A DNA stretch of 64,000 nt from Neobacillus niacini (lineage in GTDB: Bacteria; Bacillota; Bacilli; Bacillales; Cytobacillaceae), in assembly GCF_030817595.1 (NCBI RefSeq), contig NZ_JAUSZN010000001.1:3297001-3361000 (forward strand). Direction: 5' to 3'. Of this stretch, positions 27,372 through 35,991 are shown in pieces; within the stretch, counting starts at the first letter, position 1; the number at the start of each line of letters is the position of its first letter. The notes under the pieces were generated by a model that did no database searches, was not told the DNA's origin, and saw nothing but the letters and a program-made list of their open reading frames with translations. The position numbers and the translations under genes were made by a program.

Positions 27372-28598
27372 ATGTTTGTGACTACCGATAAAGAATATGT
27401 GATTGCTACCTATTTAGTTCACGGACATCTTAATTTTTACAAAAAGGCACAAGACATCGCGGTAGGACTTACTGTTGGAACGTGGACAGACCTCCCAAAG
27501 GCCAAAAAAGAACAGATGATACCACATTTAGGGAAAGTAATCGAAGTAAAAGTGCTCAATCACAAGCCGGATGAAAGCCCTAAGGCATTATTAATGATCG
27601 GCTATCCCCTTGTTAATATGAAGCCAGATATTCCCTCAATCCTCACAACCGTTTTTGGAAAGCTATCAATGGACGGCCAAATTAAATTATTAGATTTACA
27701 GCTGCCAGATTCCCTTCTTTCAGAATTTCCAGGACCCCGCTTTGGGATAGATGGAATCAGAAGGATTACAGGCGTTCATAACCGTCCCTTATTAATGAGC
27801 ATTTTTAAACAATGTATCGGCCTTCCTCTGCACGAACTAGAAAAAGAGTATCAAAACCAAGTTGATGGACAAGTTGACCTTGTAAAAGATGATGAGATTT
27901 TCTTTCGTGATGATTATGCACCCGTCCAAAAGCGAATTGCTGCATTTCAAAAATATAATCAACAAAAACAAGCAAACACCGGAAAAAGAGTGCTATATGC
28001 AGTAAACCTCACTGGACCCGTTACTCAACTAGTTGAACAAGCAAAACAATTATCTAACGCTGGAGCATCTTGTTTGTTACTAAATGTGGTTCCCTATGGA
28101 TTTGATGTCCTCCACCGTATTGCCGCCGATCCTGATGTAAATGTTCCAATTATTGCTCATCCTGCGTTTACTGGTTCATTTTATCCATCACCTTACTATG
28201 GGCTGTCCGCTCCCTTGCTATTAGGTAAACTAATGCGGCTTTCCGGTGCTGACATTGTTCTTTTTCCTTCTCCTTATGGTTCTGTTGCGCTGCCAAAAGG
28301 AGAAGCACTCGATTTAGCTAATCTACTACAATCACCAAGCAGCATTCATCGCCCAGCTTTTCCAACACCTTCTGCAGGAATCCACCCTGGTCTTGTTCCA
28401 AGAATAATTCAAGATTTTGGTAATAACATCATTATTAATGCAGGTGGAGGAATTCATGGTCACCCCCAAGGCACAACAGCTGGTGGAAAAGCATTTATGG
28501 ATGCGATTCAAGCAACAATTTCAGGTCAAACGCTTGCTCAAGCAGCAGATAACTCTGCTGAACTTCGTTCTGCGATCGACAAATGGGGTGCTTTATAA
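27372..28598 (+). CDS. mtnW: 2,3-diketo-5-methylthiopentyl-1-phosphate enolase MtnW (RuBisCO-like)
   Basis: 408 aa RuBisCO-like protein that enolises diketo-methylthiopentyl phosphate in methionine salvage; it does not fix CO2. Landmarks are ATYLVHG near the start, FGIDGIRRITG, the carbamylated-Lys segment VDLVKDDEIFF, and the phosphate-binding NAGGGIHGHPQGTTAGG. The ATG at 27372 is only 4 bases after GGAGG; a GTG two codons later has 10-base spacing, so the exact start is uncertain by two residues. It lies between mtnE and mtnX. Confidence 0.95.
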   Translation: MFVTTDKEYVIATYLVHGHLNFYKKAQDIAVGLTVGTWTDLPKAKKEQMIPHLGKVIEVKVLNHKPDESPKALLMIGYPLVNMKPDIPSILTTVFGKLSMDGQIKLLDLQLPDSLLSEFPGPRFGIDGIRRITGVHNRPLLMSIFKQCIGLPLHELEKEYQNQVDGQVDLVKDDEIFFRDDYAPVQKRIAAFQKYNQQKQANTGKRVLYAVNLTGPVTQLVEQAKQLSNAGASCLLLNVVPYGFDVLHRIAADPDVNVPIIAHPAFTGSFYPSPYYGLSAPLLLGKLMRLSGADIVLFPSPYGSVALPKGEALDLANLLQSPSSIHRPAFPTPSAGIHPGLVPRIIQDFGNNIIINAGGGIHGHPQGTTAGGKAFMDAIQATISGQTLAQAADNSAELRSAIDKWGAL

Positions 28599-28600
28599 CA

Positions 28601-29266
28601 GTGGGCGCCCTCAAAAAAATGATTATATTTTGCGACTTTGATGGAACAATCACTGAAAATGACAACATCATAAAAATTATGAAGTATTATAATCCACCTG
28701 GTTGGGAAACCATCAAGGATGATATTTTAGCTGGGAGAATTAGTATTCGAAAAGGTGTAGGACGCTTGTTTGGGCTATTACCTGCATCTTACCGAGAAGA
28801 AATCACTAATTACGCTATTAGGCAAGCAACTATTCGACCTGGTTTTGATCAGTTTATTCAATTTTGTCAGGAGCATAATATTCGTCTTTTGATAACTAGT
28901 GGAGGAATAGACTTTTTCGTTCATCCAATTTTGTCACGCTATTCTGTCCCAAAACAAAATATATATTGTAATTCGAGTGATTTTAGCGGTAAACAAATTC
29001 AAATTCTTTGGCCTTATTCATGTGATTCACTTTGCACCATGGATTGCGGAATGTGTAAACCAAGTATTCTTCGTTCCCATTCGAGTATAGATAATATAAA
29101 AGTTGTCATTGGAGATAGTATTACAGATTTGGCGGCAGCCAAAATGGCTGATCTTGTTATTGCAAGAGATTACCTTTTACAGAAATGCCAAGAGCATTCT
29201 CTTCCTTATAACCAATTCGTGACATTTTATGATGTAATAGAAATTTTAAAGCAGTTAAATAATTAA
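28601..29266 (+). CDS. mtnX: HK-MTPenyl-1-P phosphatase MtnX (HAD family)
   Basis: About 221 aa HAD-type phosphatase acting after MtnW: it removes phosphate to give the acireductone. The nucleophile motif FCDFDGTIT, the Ser/Thr motif LLITSGGIDFFVHP, and the Mg-binding motif VIGDSITDLAAA are all present. A zinc-like Cys cluster (CDSLCTMDCGMC) is typical for MtnX. An ATG at 28583 would overlap mtnW and has no ribosome binding site; the GTG at 28601 or the ATG at 28619 is likelier. Spacing to mtnW suggests translational coupling. Confidence 0.92.
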   Translation: MGALKKMIIFCDFDGTITENDNIIKIMKYYNPPGWETIKDDILAGRISIRKGVGRLFGLLPASYREEITNYAIRQATIRPGFDQFIQFCQEHNIRLLITSGGIDFFVHPILSRYSVPKQNIYCNSSDFSGKQIQILWPYSCDSLCTMDCGMCKPSILRSHSSIDNIKVVIGDSITDLAAAKMADLVIARDYLLQKCQEHSLPYNQFVTFYDVIEILKQLNN

Positions 29267-29288
29267 AGGAGGTGAAACCTATAAAAAA

Positions 29289-29942
29289 ATGGCAAAAATA
29301 AATCTTGAAGCCATTCAAAAAGCCTTTAATACTCTACAAACCGTAAAAGACACATTTTCAAAAAAGGGCTGGTTTCCCGCAACGAGCGGGAACTTATCCG
29401 TTCGAGTCAAAGATCCACCATTAGAGAAAAATCAGTCAATTATCGCAATAACCTCTAGTGGAAAAGACAAATCCATTCACACTCCAGAGGATTATATTTT
29501 AGTTAATATGGATGGAAGCCTTGTACTTCCCAGCAACTTAAAACCTTCTGCTGAAACATTAATTCACACCTCTATTTATCAACAAATCCCTAATTGTCAA
29601 GCAGTTTTTCATGTCCATACGATTCCTAATAATCTTATTTCTGAGCTTTATGCTAATCAAGGAAAAGTTACCTTCATTAACCATGAAATTATTAAAGCAT
29701 TTGATATTTGGAAAGAAGATGCCTCAATAACCATTCCAATAGTAGAAAATTATTTTTCCATTCCAAAATTAGCAGAAGAAATCAGCAATGTTATCCAACC
29801 CGAGGTTCCAGGAGTTTTAATCCGCAATCATGGCATATATGTTTGGGGCGATAGTGATTTTACAGCTAAACGACATTTAGAAGCATTTGAATTTCTTTTT
29901 GAATATCAAATGAATATGTATTTCCTAAAAAAGTTCAAATAA
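29289..29942 (+). CDS. mtnB: Methylthioribulose-1-phosphate dehydratase MtnB
   Basis: 217 aa class II aldolase-fold zinc enzyme that dehydrates methylthioribulose 1-phosphate to the diketo compound used by MtnW. Landmarks are SGNLSVR near residue 35, the phosphate loop TSSGKDKS, the acid residue in KPSAETLIHTSIY, zinc ligands in VFHVHT, and the third His in IRNHGIYVWG. The perfect AAAGGAGGTG is 16 bases from the ATG, separated by A-rich sequence, which is unusually far. No in-frame alternative start lies closer. Confidence 0.94.
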   Translation: MAKINLEAIQKAFNTLQTVKDTFSKKGWFPATSGNLSVRVKDPPLEKNQSIIAITSSGKDKSIHTPEDYILVNMDGSLVLPSNLKPSAETLIHTSIYQQIPNCQAVFHVHTIPNNLISELYANQGKVTFINHEIIKAFDIWKEDASITIPIVENYFSIPKLAEEISNVIQPEVPGVLIRNHGIYVWGDSDFTAKRHLEAFEFLFEYQMNMYFLKKFK

Positions 29943-29965
29943 ATCATTAACAAGGAGAGTTTACT

Positions 29966-30499
29966 ATGGCGAATATTCGCATTCGTAATACAAATAAAAG
30001 ATTAACAAAAGAACAAGAGGTTACAAGTTTCTTAGATAAACATGGTGTCCTTTATGAGCATTGGGACATGGACAAGCTATCCAACAAGCTGCGTAATCAG
30101 TTTTTACTTTCAAATGAGGACAAAGAAGAAATTCTAAGGACCTATGATGACGAAATTAGATCCCTTGCAAATCGACGCGGCTATGCTGAATGGGACGTTG
30201 TTGCATTGTCAGATGCTACTCCAAACTTAGACGAGCTATTAAAAAAGTTTGAAAACGTACATGTGCATACAGAGGATGAAGTACGTGCAATTACAGCTGG
30301 AAATGGAATTTTCACGATCAAGGGTGAAGAAGGTTATTTTGATGTAGAATTATCTCCGGGAGATGTGATTTCTGTTCCCGTAAACACACCACATTTCTTT
30401 ACTTTAATGGAAAACCGCCAAGTTGTGGCCGTTCGCTTGTTTATTGATTCTTCAGGATGGGTTGCACATCCATATGAAGATCCTGAGTTTAAACAATAA
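29966..30499 (+). CDS. mtnD: Acireductone dioxygenase MtnD
   Basis: 177 aa cupin that oxidises acireductone to 2-keto-4-methylthiobutyrate (Fe form) or to an off-pathway product (Ni form). The metal ligands are visible in VHVHTEDEVRAITAG (two His, one Glu) and VPVNTPHFFTL (third His), and the cupin core GIFTIKGEEGYFDVELSPGD is typical. The ribosome binding site AAGGAG is well placed. It is the last gene of the cluster and is followed by a terminator. The MtnA isomerase and MtnK kinase needed to enter the pathway are not in this window. Confidence 0.95.
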   Translation: MANIRIRNTNKRLTKEQEVTSFLDKHGVLYEHWDMDKLSNKLRNQFLLSNEDKEEILRTYDDEIRSLANRRGYAEWDVVALSDATPNLDELLKKFENVHVHTEDEVRAITAGNGIFTIKGEEGYFDVELSPGDVISVPVNTPHFFTLMENRQVVAVRLFIDSSGWVAHPYEDPEFKQ

Positions 30500-30519
30500 T
30501 GGTGATTATAAATTGATAT

Positions 30520-30543
30520 AGCCTCTTTCATTAGAAAGAGGCT
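30520..30543. terminator. Terminator after mtnD
   Basis: A 9-bp stem GCCTCTTTC / GAAAGAGGC with ATTA loop, followed by TTTT on the plus strand. It ends the mtn transcript and separates it from the convergent gene. Confidence 0.85.
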
Positions 30544-30560
30544 TTTCCAATTTGAGAGTA

Positions 30561-31352
30561 TTACTGATTGAGTGATTCATGATCGAGAAGCCAATATAGA
30601 CCATCATGATCCGCAATTATTTTTAGGAAGTCATGCCTTCCTGATTTATCTATTGATTTCCATCTCGTATAAGCAATTGAGACTAACATCGAAACAAAGG
30701 CATTTCGAAAATTTTCATCCTTAAAATGCTCTTCATTCCACCCCTGTATATTTAGGATAGAACCTGGAACTTCACTGATTTTTTTAAATGCATCAACTAA
30801 GAATGACTTTTCAATTTCTGTTGCTCTTGTTTCCTTTATGTCAAGGGGAAAATTACTTAGAGGGAATGTTTCTAAATAAACTCTCTTAGATGCTCCCGAT
30901 ATCGGAAAACGATTTAGCCAATCACTCATCTTATGATAACTTTCTGATTCCCATCTTTGATTTATCTTATTTCCATTATTTCTTTCTACATCGACATCAC
31001 GAATAGTATACTCTGGTTTTATTGGAGAACTTAAACAAGCACCTATTGTAAAAATGAGATACTCCTTTAGAAAAGTACTTTCCGCATTTTTATATCTATT
31101 TTTCGAGAAAAAATTAATATTATTGTACAAAAATTCAAAAGCATCTTCGTTTTCATTCGTTTTCAATTTCCAGTTTGTTCTATCTTTATATAGGAGGACA
31201 GCACAATCTGTTTCATTGTGATAACTAGATCCAATGTTAACTCCAATAAACAAAGATAATTCTTGTATTTCAGTAAAATCTAAAGGTGTTATGTTTGTGT
31301 TGTTTTGTTTCCTAACTCCCCAAGGAATACCTTTCTCATTCGTTAATTTCAA
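30561..31352 (-). CDS. Hypothetical protein, 263 aa
   Basis: I do not recognise this protein. It is soluble with no signal peptide. Residues 35-60 (SLFIGVNIGSSYHNETDCAV) look like the first strands of an RNase H/actin-like fold, with an Asp at the end of a strand, and the segment RVYLETFPLSNFPLD resembles a conserved core of restriction- or DUF429-like proteins; both are weak. The start is TTG with AAGGTGG seven bases upstream, which supports real translation. It stands alone between the mtn terminator and a roughly 300-base gap, so context gives no function. Confidence 0.65.
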   Translation of the reverse strand: MKLTNEKGIPWGVRKQNNTNITPLDFTEIQELSLFIGVNIGSSYHNETDCAVLLYKDRTNWKLKTNENEDAFEFLYNNINFFSKNRYKNAESTFLKEYLIFTIGACLSSPIKPEYTIRDVDVERNNGNKINQRWESESYHKMSDWLNRFPISGASKRVYLETFPLSNFPLDIKETRATEIEKSFLVDAFKKISEVPGSILNIQGWNEEHFKDENFRNAFVSMLVSIAYTRWKSIDKSGRHDFLKIIADHDGLYWLLDHESLNQ

Positions 31353-31629
31353 TTAAATCCACCTTCTAACTCTGAAAATCATTTTATCCATGATATTGTA
31401 ATCGAAGGAAAGACTTTAACCTTGCTTAACATATAAAGATGCAAATCCTCCCATTCCTAATGCTTGTTCACTTTGTTAAACACTATATGTTCAGGAATTA
31501 AAAAGGCTTGTGCTTATTTCTTATTTTTATTCGATTAAGGATGTGCTGAGTATACTACTATGTGATTATAGATGAGGTTGTTATCTTTTTCGACCAGTAT
31601 ATGTATAGCCTATATAAGAGCGTAAAAAA
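31353..31629. other. Intergenic gap with no recognised feature
   Basis: A+T-rich sequence without a supported gene, RNA or repeat. It must contain the promoter of the 263-aa hypothetical gene, but no convincing -35/-10 pair was picked out. Confidence 0.5.
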
Positions 31630-31655
31630 AGAAAGGCAAATCACTCCGCCTTTCT
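31630..31655 (-). terminator. Terminator of the YjbR gene
   Basis: AGAAAGGC / GCCTTTCT stem with a 10-base loop followed by a T-run on the minus strand; directly next to the stop codon. Confidence 0.75.
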
Positions 31656-32027
31656 TCATCGATTATATAATTCATTCCAATTCTTAACCAGACGCTTCGG
31701 TGCAGCTCGCAGATAAGCTTCTTGAATTAAATCGGTTAATTCATCCCAATGCTCCTCAGCAGGATTTTGAATAGATACCCAGCCGTGATGTCCGATATAT
31801 GGGGTTTTGTAAAAATGCTCTTTCAGGAGCAATATTTCTTGAGTTTCCCAATCTGACTTAAAAGACAAGCTAAATCCATTCTCGTTTTCACCTGATATTA
31901 CGAAGGATTTTCCATTGATTTTAAACGTATTGTGGCCAAAACCGTCGATAAGTTCAGCTGCTTCGGGAAGTGCTAGACAGATTTTGCGCACATTTTCAAG
32001 CATGACTTTTGCTTCTAATGCTTTCAT
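31656..32027 (-). CDS. MmcQ/YjbR family protein
   Basis: About 123 aa of the YjbR/MmcQ family, which has a CyaY-like fold and is sometimes called DNA-binding, though function is not settled. Landmarks are the N-terminal CLALPEAAELIDGFGHNTFKI pattern split around FGHNTFKING, YIGHHGWVSIQ, and the C-terminal AYLRAAPKRLVK. The ATG at 32027 is nine bases after AGGTG; a GTG four codons earlier overlaps that site. It lies 22 bases downstream of a VOC gene on the same strand and may be cotranscribed with it. Confidence 0.85.
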   Translation of the reverse strand: MKALEAKVMLENVRKICLALPEAAELIDGFGHNTFKINGKSFVISGENENGFSLSFKSDWETQEILLLKEHFYKTPYIGHHGWVSIQNPAEEHWDELTDLIQEAYLRAAPKRLVKNWNELYNR

Positions 32028-32049
32028 ATTATTCTTCACCTAAAAAGTT

Positions 32050-32445
32050 CTATTTTGCATTGGCATCAGGTTGATGAATACCAAATACATTGCCTTCGGT
32101 GTCAATATAGTATCCTTGCCACGCCATTCCAGGCAGTGCATATTTAGGCAGTGCCACTTTGCCGCCATTCTCAAGTATTTTTGCTTCCGTTACATCGTAA
32201 TTTTCCACTCCCATTGTACAAGCAAATCCATTTAAAGCATGGTTTTGTTCCGGCGGAGCACTTTGTCGCTGCATTAAAGCACCATTGATTCCAGGTTCAT
32301 TTTCATCCCCCGTCACTGCACCAAAATATGGCATACCTGCATATTCACTATAATCTTGATATTCCCATCCGAATACCTCTCCATAAAACTTCTTTGCCCG
32401 TTCCATGTCACTCACATGAATTTCGAAATGAACTAATCTTCCCAT
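32050..32445 (-). CDS. VOC family protein (glyoxalase/bleomycin-resistance-like)
   Basis: About 131 aa, one VOC fold of two beta-alpha-beta-beta-beta units: GRLVHFEIHVSDMERAKKFY with FGWEY, and later ENGGKVALPKYALPG with GYYIDTEGNVFGIHQ. Metal-binding residues (His near the N-terminus, Glu in DTEGN) are plausible. Several ATGs are possible; the one at 32445 follows GGGG at good spacing and gives the family-typical start MGRLVHFEI. It precedes the YjbR gene. The substrate is unknown. Confidence 0.85.
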   Translation of the reverse strand: MGRLVHFEIHVSDMERAKKFYGEVFGWEYQDYSEYAGMPYFGAVTGDENEPGINGALMQRQSAPPEQNHALNGFACTMGVENYDVTEAKILENGGKVALPKYALPGMAWQGYYIDTEGNVFGIHQPDANAK

Positions 32446-32570
32446 CATTTTCCCCGCCATTTCCTTTTATTTTAAGTGTTAACTCTAGTATGCTATCTCT
32501 TATTATAACCAGAATAAAATAATTTAAATATTAAAAATAATTGTAAGTAACACAAAATTGACTTTTCGAT

Positions 32571-32900
32571 TCAATATGTAAATACAGTTTTAGGACTCTT
32601 ACCCTCAAACTTTTTCATCTTTAAATACATGTCAATTCCATCCGAAACATCATGCCATAAATCCGTAAACACAAAATCATAGTTACCCGGCGTAATGTAC
32701 GTTTGTGCATATTCGAAAGCGTCTGCCTTGATAATCTTAATCTTATGAGCATTTTTGAACTGTGGTAATATATATTTTTGAAATAAATGAATCACATCAT
32801 CATTGATATCAACAATCGTAACGCTATCAACATCTTCTTTTTCAGAAACCATATAGGCATAATAGCCAAGCCCAAGCCCAAAAGCCAGTAAGTAAAAACT
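32571..32900 (-). pseudogene. Remnant of a spermidine-synthase-like methyltransferase fold
   Basis: Reading in the frame of the upstream kinase, directly after its TAA, gives SFYLLAFGLGLGYYAY and then MVSEKEDVDSVTIVDIN: the SAM-type motif GLGLG and the acidic end of strand 2. The next parts, FTDLWHDVSDGIDMYLKMK, match the aminopropyltransferase-like family. The N-terminal domain and the C-terminal end are both missing, and there is no ribosome binding site. I read it as a decayed fragment left by a deletion that brought the kinase gene next to it. Confidence 0.65.
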
Positions 32901-33842
32901 TTACTTCTCAAAATGTTTTTTCAACTCCATAAAATCCATTCTAGAAGTTAAAGATCCAATTTTGGTTGTCGCTTGAGCCCCAACACGATTGGCAAATTGA
33001 AGATACTCCGTTAATTCTGTCTTCCCTGCTGGCATGCCCTTTTCGTGGAAGCAATACAAAAGTCCAGCCATAAAAGCGTCTCCTGCACCGGTTGTATCAA
33101 TTGAATCTACCTTTGGAGCAGGGCTGAAAACTTTGTTTCCATTCATCACTCCACAAGCACCTTTCCCTCCCATCGTGATAAATAGGTATGGAATGTCCCA
33201 TTTTAATGTTTTTTCCAATCCGGCCTCAAGTGAATTTGTTTCCGTTAAAAAATTTAACTCATCTTCAGCTAGCTTGACGATAGTAGCCTGTTTAAGGAAT
33301 GAAACCACTGTTTGTCGGCAATCGCGCTCGCTTTCCCACCGCTTTAAACGAAGATTGGCATCAAAGGCGATGAGATTGGAAAATTCTTTAGCATATTGTA
33401 ACGCAGCCTGTGATGTCGCTTTAGATTTTTGTTGAAAAAGGGTACCTGACCCAAAATAAAAAATTCTTGTCTTCTCAAATACCTCTCTTCTTAATTCGTC
33501 TTCGCTTAAGACATTATCCGGGGTAGGGTTTATATAGGAATGGAAGTTTCGATCTCCACTTTCTGTTAGATGGACATAGACCCCACACATTCTTTTCGAA
33601 GCAGTGCGAACAGAAAACTCAAGATTAACTCCCTCTTTTTCTAATTCTTGTACCACAAATTGACCGTTTGAATCTGTACCCAATTCACACAAATAATAAG
33701 TAGGCAGGCCAAGTCTGCTGGTTCCGACTGCCAGGTTAACTGTAGCGCCTCCTAACAACTGCCGGAATTTGGTATTGGTACTATCCGTTGAAATAAAATC
33801 TACAAAAGGTTCTCCTAGTGATATAACTCCTTGTTTTTCCAA
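32901..33842 (-). CDS. PfkB family sugar kinase (fructokinase-like)
   Basis: 313 aa ribokinase/PfkB-fold kinase. The N-terminal substrate motif is FRQLLGGATVNLAVG, and the C-terminal signature DTTGAGDAFMAG holds the catalytic base Asp. ITMGGKGACG and FDANLRLKRW are other core elements. The sequence is most like bacterial fructokinases, but the sugar is not certain. It starts with TTG after AGGAGGG. No transporter or glycosidase lies beside it, and the frame after its stop codon runs into a methyltransferase remnant, suggesting a local deletion. Confidence 0.88.
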   Translation of the reverse strand: MEKQGVISLGEPFVDFISTDSTNTKFRQLLGGATVNLAVGTSRLGLPTYYLCELGTDSNGQFVVQELEKEGVNLEFSVRTASKRMCGVYVHLTESGDRNFHSYINPTPDNVLSEDELRREVFEKTRIFYFGSGTLFQQKSKATSQAALQYAKEFSNLIAFDANLRLKRWESERDCRQTVVSFLKQATIVKLAEDELNFLTETNSLEAGLEKTLKWDIPYLFITMGGKGACGVMNGNKVFSPAPKVDSIDTTGAGDAFMAGLLYCFHEKGMPAGKTELTEYLQFANRVGAQATTKIGSLTSRMDFMELKKHFEK

Positions 33843-33917
33843 AATAGCCCTCCTTCTGGAAAAGTATAAACTCCATTATAAACTATTTTTAACTTACTTC
33901 TGGAGAACCATAATAAA

Positions 33918-33946
33918 AATCCCTCAAACTCTTAGTCTGAGGGATT
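33918..33946 (-). terminator. Terminator of the M4 protease gene
   Basis: AATCCCTCA / TGAGGGATT stem with an 11-base loop and a T-rich tract on the minus strand. Confidence 0.75.
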
Positions 33947-33989
33947 ATAAAATCAACTTCATTGTTGATTTTGCAGACAACCTAAATAC

Positions 33990-35666
33990 TTAGTTAATTC
34001 CTACCGCATCAAATCCATCGTTCGCTGCAGCCTCTTCTTCGCTGCCTTCACCATAAAGATCAATAGCAGACTGAACAATCGCCTGGCGGGCATCGCTGAA
34101 ATCGGAATTTGGAGTTAAATAAACCGTTAACGCACGATAATAGATTTGCCCTAATCTTTCTCTGCCGATTTCTTGGCCAATCAAGTATGCAGCATGGTTT
34201 GTAATCGAAGAGTTTACATGAACACCGCCGCCATCAACAGAAGTTGGCATGTTATAAAACTCATCCATATGGTCTGGATAGACTCCGCCATTTGTGCTAT
34301 ACGCTCTTCTTTGCTCGTTGCTGACAACAACACTGTTTGGATTACTTAAGCTGCGCAATACGGTTACACCGTCAGCTTTGGCAGCCGGAGCCATAATATC
34401 CTCGCCCATTTCCCAATCACTATCATCAACGAGCGCACCAAAGACGTCAGCAAACGATTCGTTTAGAGCTCCAGATTGATTGCGGTATACTAGATTCGCA
34501 GAATGAGTGATGACACCGTGGGTCATTTCGTGAGCAGCAACGTCAAGACCAGCTGATAGAGACGTCATGAACACACCGTCACCATCACCATAGGTCATCC
34601 AACGCCCATTCCAAGAGGCATTGTTATAATTGTTACCATAGTGAACTCTAGAAATGATTGCCATTCCTTCCCCATCAAGGGAATTGCGGCCATGCTCATT
34701 TAGGTAATATTCATATACCTTTTCAGAATTATAGTGTGCATCGACCAGCGCCCGATCATAGTCGCCGATAAAGGCAGCAGAATTGCCAACATAAACAGTA
34801 TCATTACTAGAAGTGTTATCATTTTTGGCGTCGTACGTTACGATTCCTCCAAGGTTCTCATGAGAGTAATCTGCTAACGCAAACTTTGTTCCAGCATTCG
34901 GTTCCTTTACTTGCGTAATATGTAATTCCCTGTGCTCACCATGTACACCTTTTCCAGCACCTTTTTGTGTTTTCATTTCATCGGAATGCATTAAGCCATT
35001 ATACTGATCGATGACTTTTCCTGTGTTAGCATCCACAAAGACAAACCAGTTCCCAGGCTCATCCCCCATGAAGTTAATATTCACTTTATAGGCTGTATAA
35101 TTTTCCCCTTCAAAAGGAAGGACAACAAGCTCAGTAGTTGGCTCATAGGTCAGCTCTTCAGGAGCGTTGACAGAGGATAAAGCCGTCTTTAGTGCAGTAT
35201 CACTACTTAAAGAGGCAGCAGTGTCCACTGCATCTTCCGCAATCGTCTGATTTACTCTTCCGTTTACGGATACCACTTCATTATTCTCATTAAAATGCAC
35301 AACAACCTCTGACCCTTCTACATTTACTCCATTTACTGCCTGATTAAAGCGGACATGAGTCATACCAAGTCTATCTTTTTGTACACTCTTCACTTTTAGA
35401 TTCTTATCCGGATTATTAATTCCGGTTTTGCCTTCGTTTTTCTTCAAATAATTTAATGCTTCGGTAGAGGTACTAGAAGAGAATTTCTCTGCAAATCGCT
35501 CCTTCACAAATAATGGAACACTTGCTTTCTCATTCCATTCCTTAGAAGCTTGTACACTATTAACGACCTTTGTATTAGCCGGCTGCGCAAAAACACTACT
35601 AACTGGGATAGAACCTACCAACATCGCTGTCGACAGAGCTACAGGTATAATAAACTTTTTCTTCAT
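33990..35666 (-). CDS. Secreted M4 neutral metalloprotease (thermolysin/bacillolysin family)
   Basis: About 558 aa preproprotein. A signal peptide ends near residue 28 (SSVFA). The propeptide contains FTP and PepSY-type parts (KSVQKDRLGMTHVRFNQ; WFVFVDANTGKVIDQY). The mature peptidase has zinc motif HEMTH, the downstream Glu in NESFADVFGAL, and His in DGGGVHVNSS, all expected for catalysis. The calcium-rich C-terminal domain ends in QSAIDLYGEGSEEEAAANDGFDAVGI. The start is the ATG at 35666, eight bases after GGGGGG; nine codons of the longest frame lie upstream. It probably degrades extracellular protein in stationary phase. Confidence 0.95.
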   Translation of the reverse strand: MKKKFIIPVALSTAMLVGSIPVSSVFAQPANTKVVNSVQASKEWNEKASVPLFVKERFAEKFSSSTSTEALNYLKKNEGKTGINNPDKNLKVKSVQKDRLGMTHVRFNQAVNGVNVEGSEVVVHFNENNEVVSVNGRVNQTIAEDAVDTAASLSSDTALKTALSSVNAPEELTYEPTTELVVLPFEGENYTAYKVNINFMGDEPGNWFVFVDANTGKVIDQYNGLMHSDEMKTQKGAGKGVHGEHRELHITQVKEPNAGTKFALADYSHENLGGIVTYDAKNDNTSSNDTVYVGNSAAFIGDYDRALVDAHYNSEKVYEYYLNEHGRNSLDGEGMAIISRVHYGNNYNNASWNGRWMTYGDGDGVFMTSLSAGLDVAAHEMTHGVITHSANLVYRNQSGALNESFADVFGALVDDSDWEMGEDIMAPAAKADGVTVLRSLSNPNSVVVSNEQRRAYSTNGGVYPDHMDEFYNMPTSVDGGGVHVNSSITNHAAYLIGQEIGRERLGQIYYRALTVYLTPNSDFSDARQAIVQSAIDLYGEGSEEEAAANDGFDAVGIN

Positions 35667-35838
35667 CAGCCAAACCCCCCCATTATTTTCCATAGATTTT
35701 ATTATAGGTTAGTAGGATTTAAATAGCATGAATAATTGTAATTATTTTAATATTATAAATATATGGAAAAATAATCCTATTTTACATGCTAGGATAGGTA
35801 TAATCTACCACTTGCAATCAGCTTCCATAACAAAAAAA
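35667..35838. other. Upstream region of the M4 protease gene
   Basis: A+T-rich, holding the protease promoter but no recognised operator or RNA element. The gap continues to 35991 and contains the ECF operon terminator described separately. Confidence 0.4.
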
Positions 35839-35865
35839 TCCCCCATACTTTTTTTGTCTGAGGGA
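35839..35865 (-). terminator. Terminator downstream of the ECF operon
   Basis: On the minus strand a 9-pair stem with one mismatch (TCCCTCAGAC with GTATGGGGGA) closes an A7 loop and is followed by a run of T. It lies about 130 bases past the EcfT gene. Confidence 0.6.
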
Positions 35866-35991
35866 ACATAAACGCACTTCAATTTTCACTTAATCTACTA
35901 AAGCTATTCATACCCAGCTATGCATTTCAATCAATGCTACTGTCTCACGAATGTTGGTCGTGTTTGGCAACATACGTGATATAGTTCTTAC

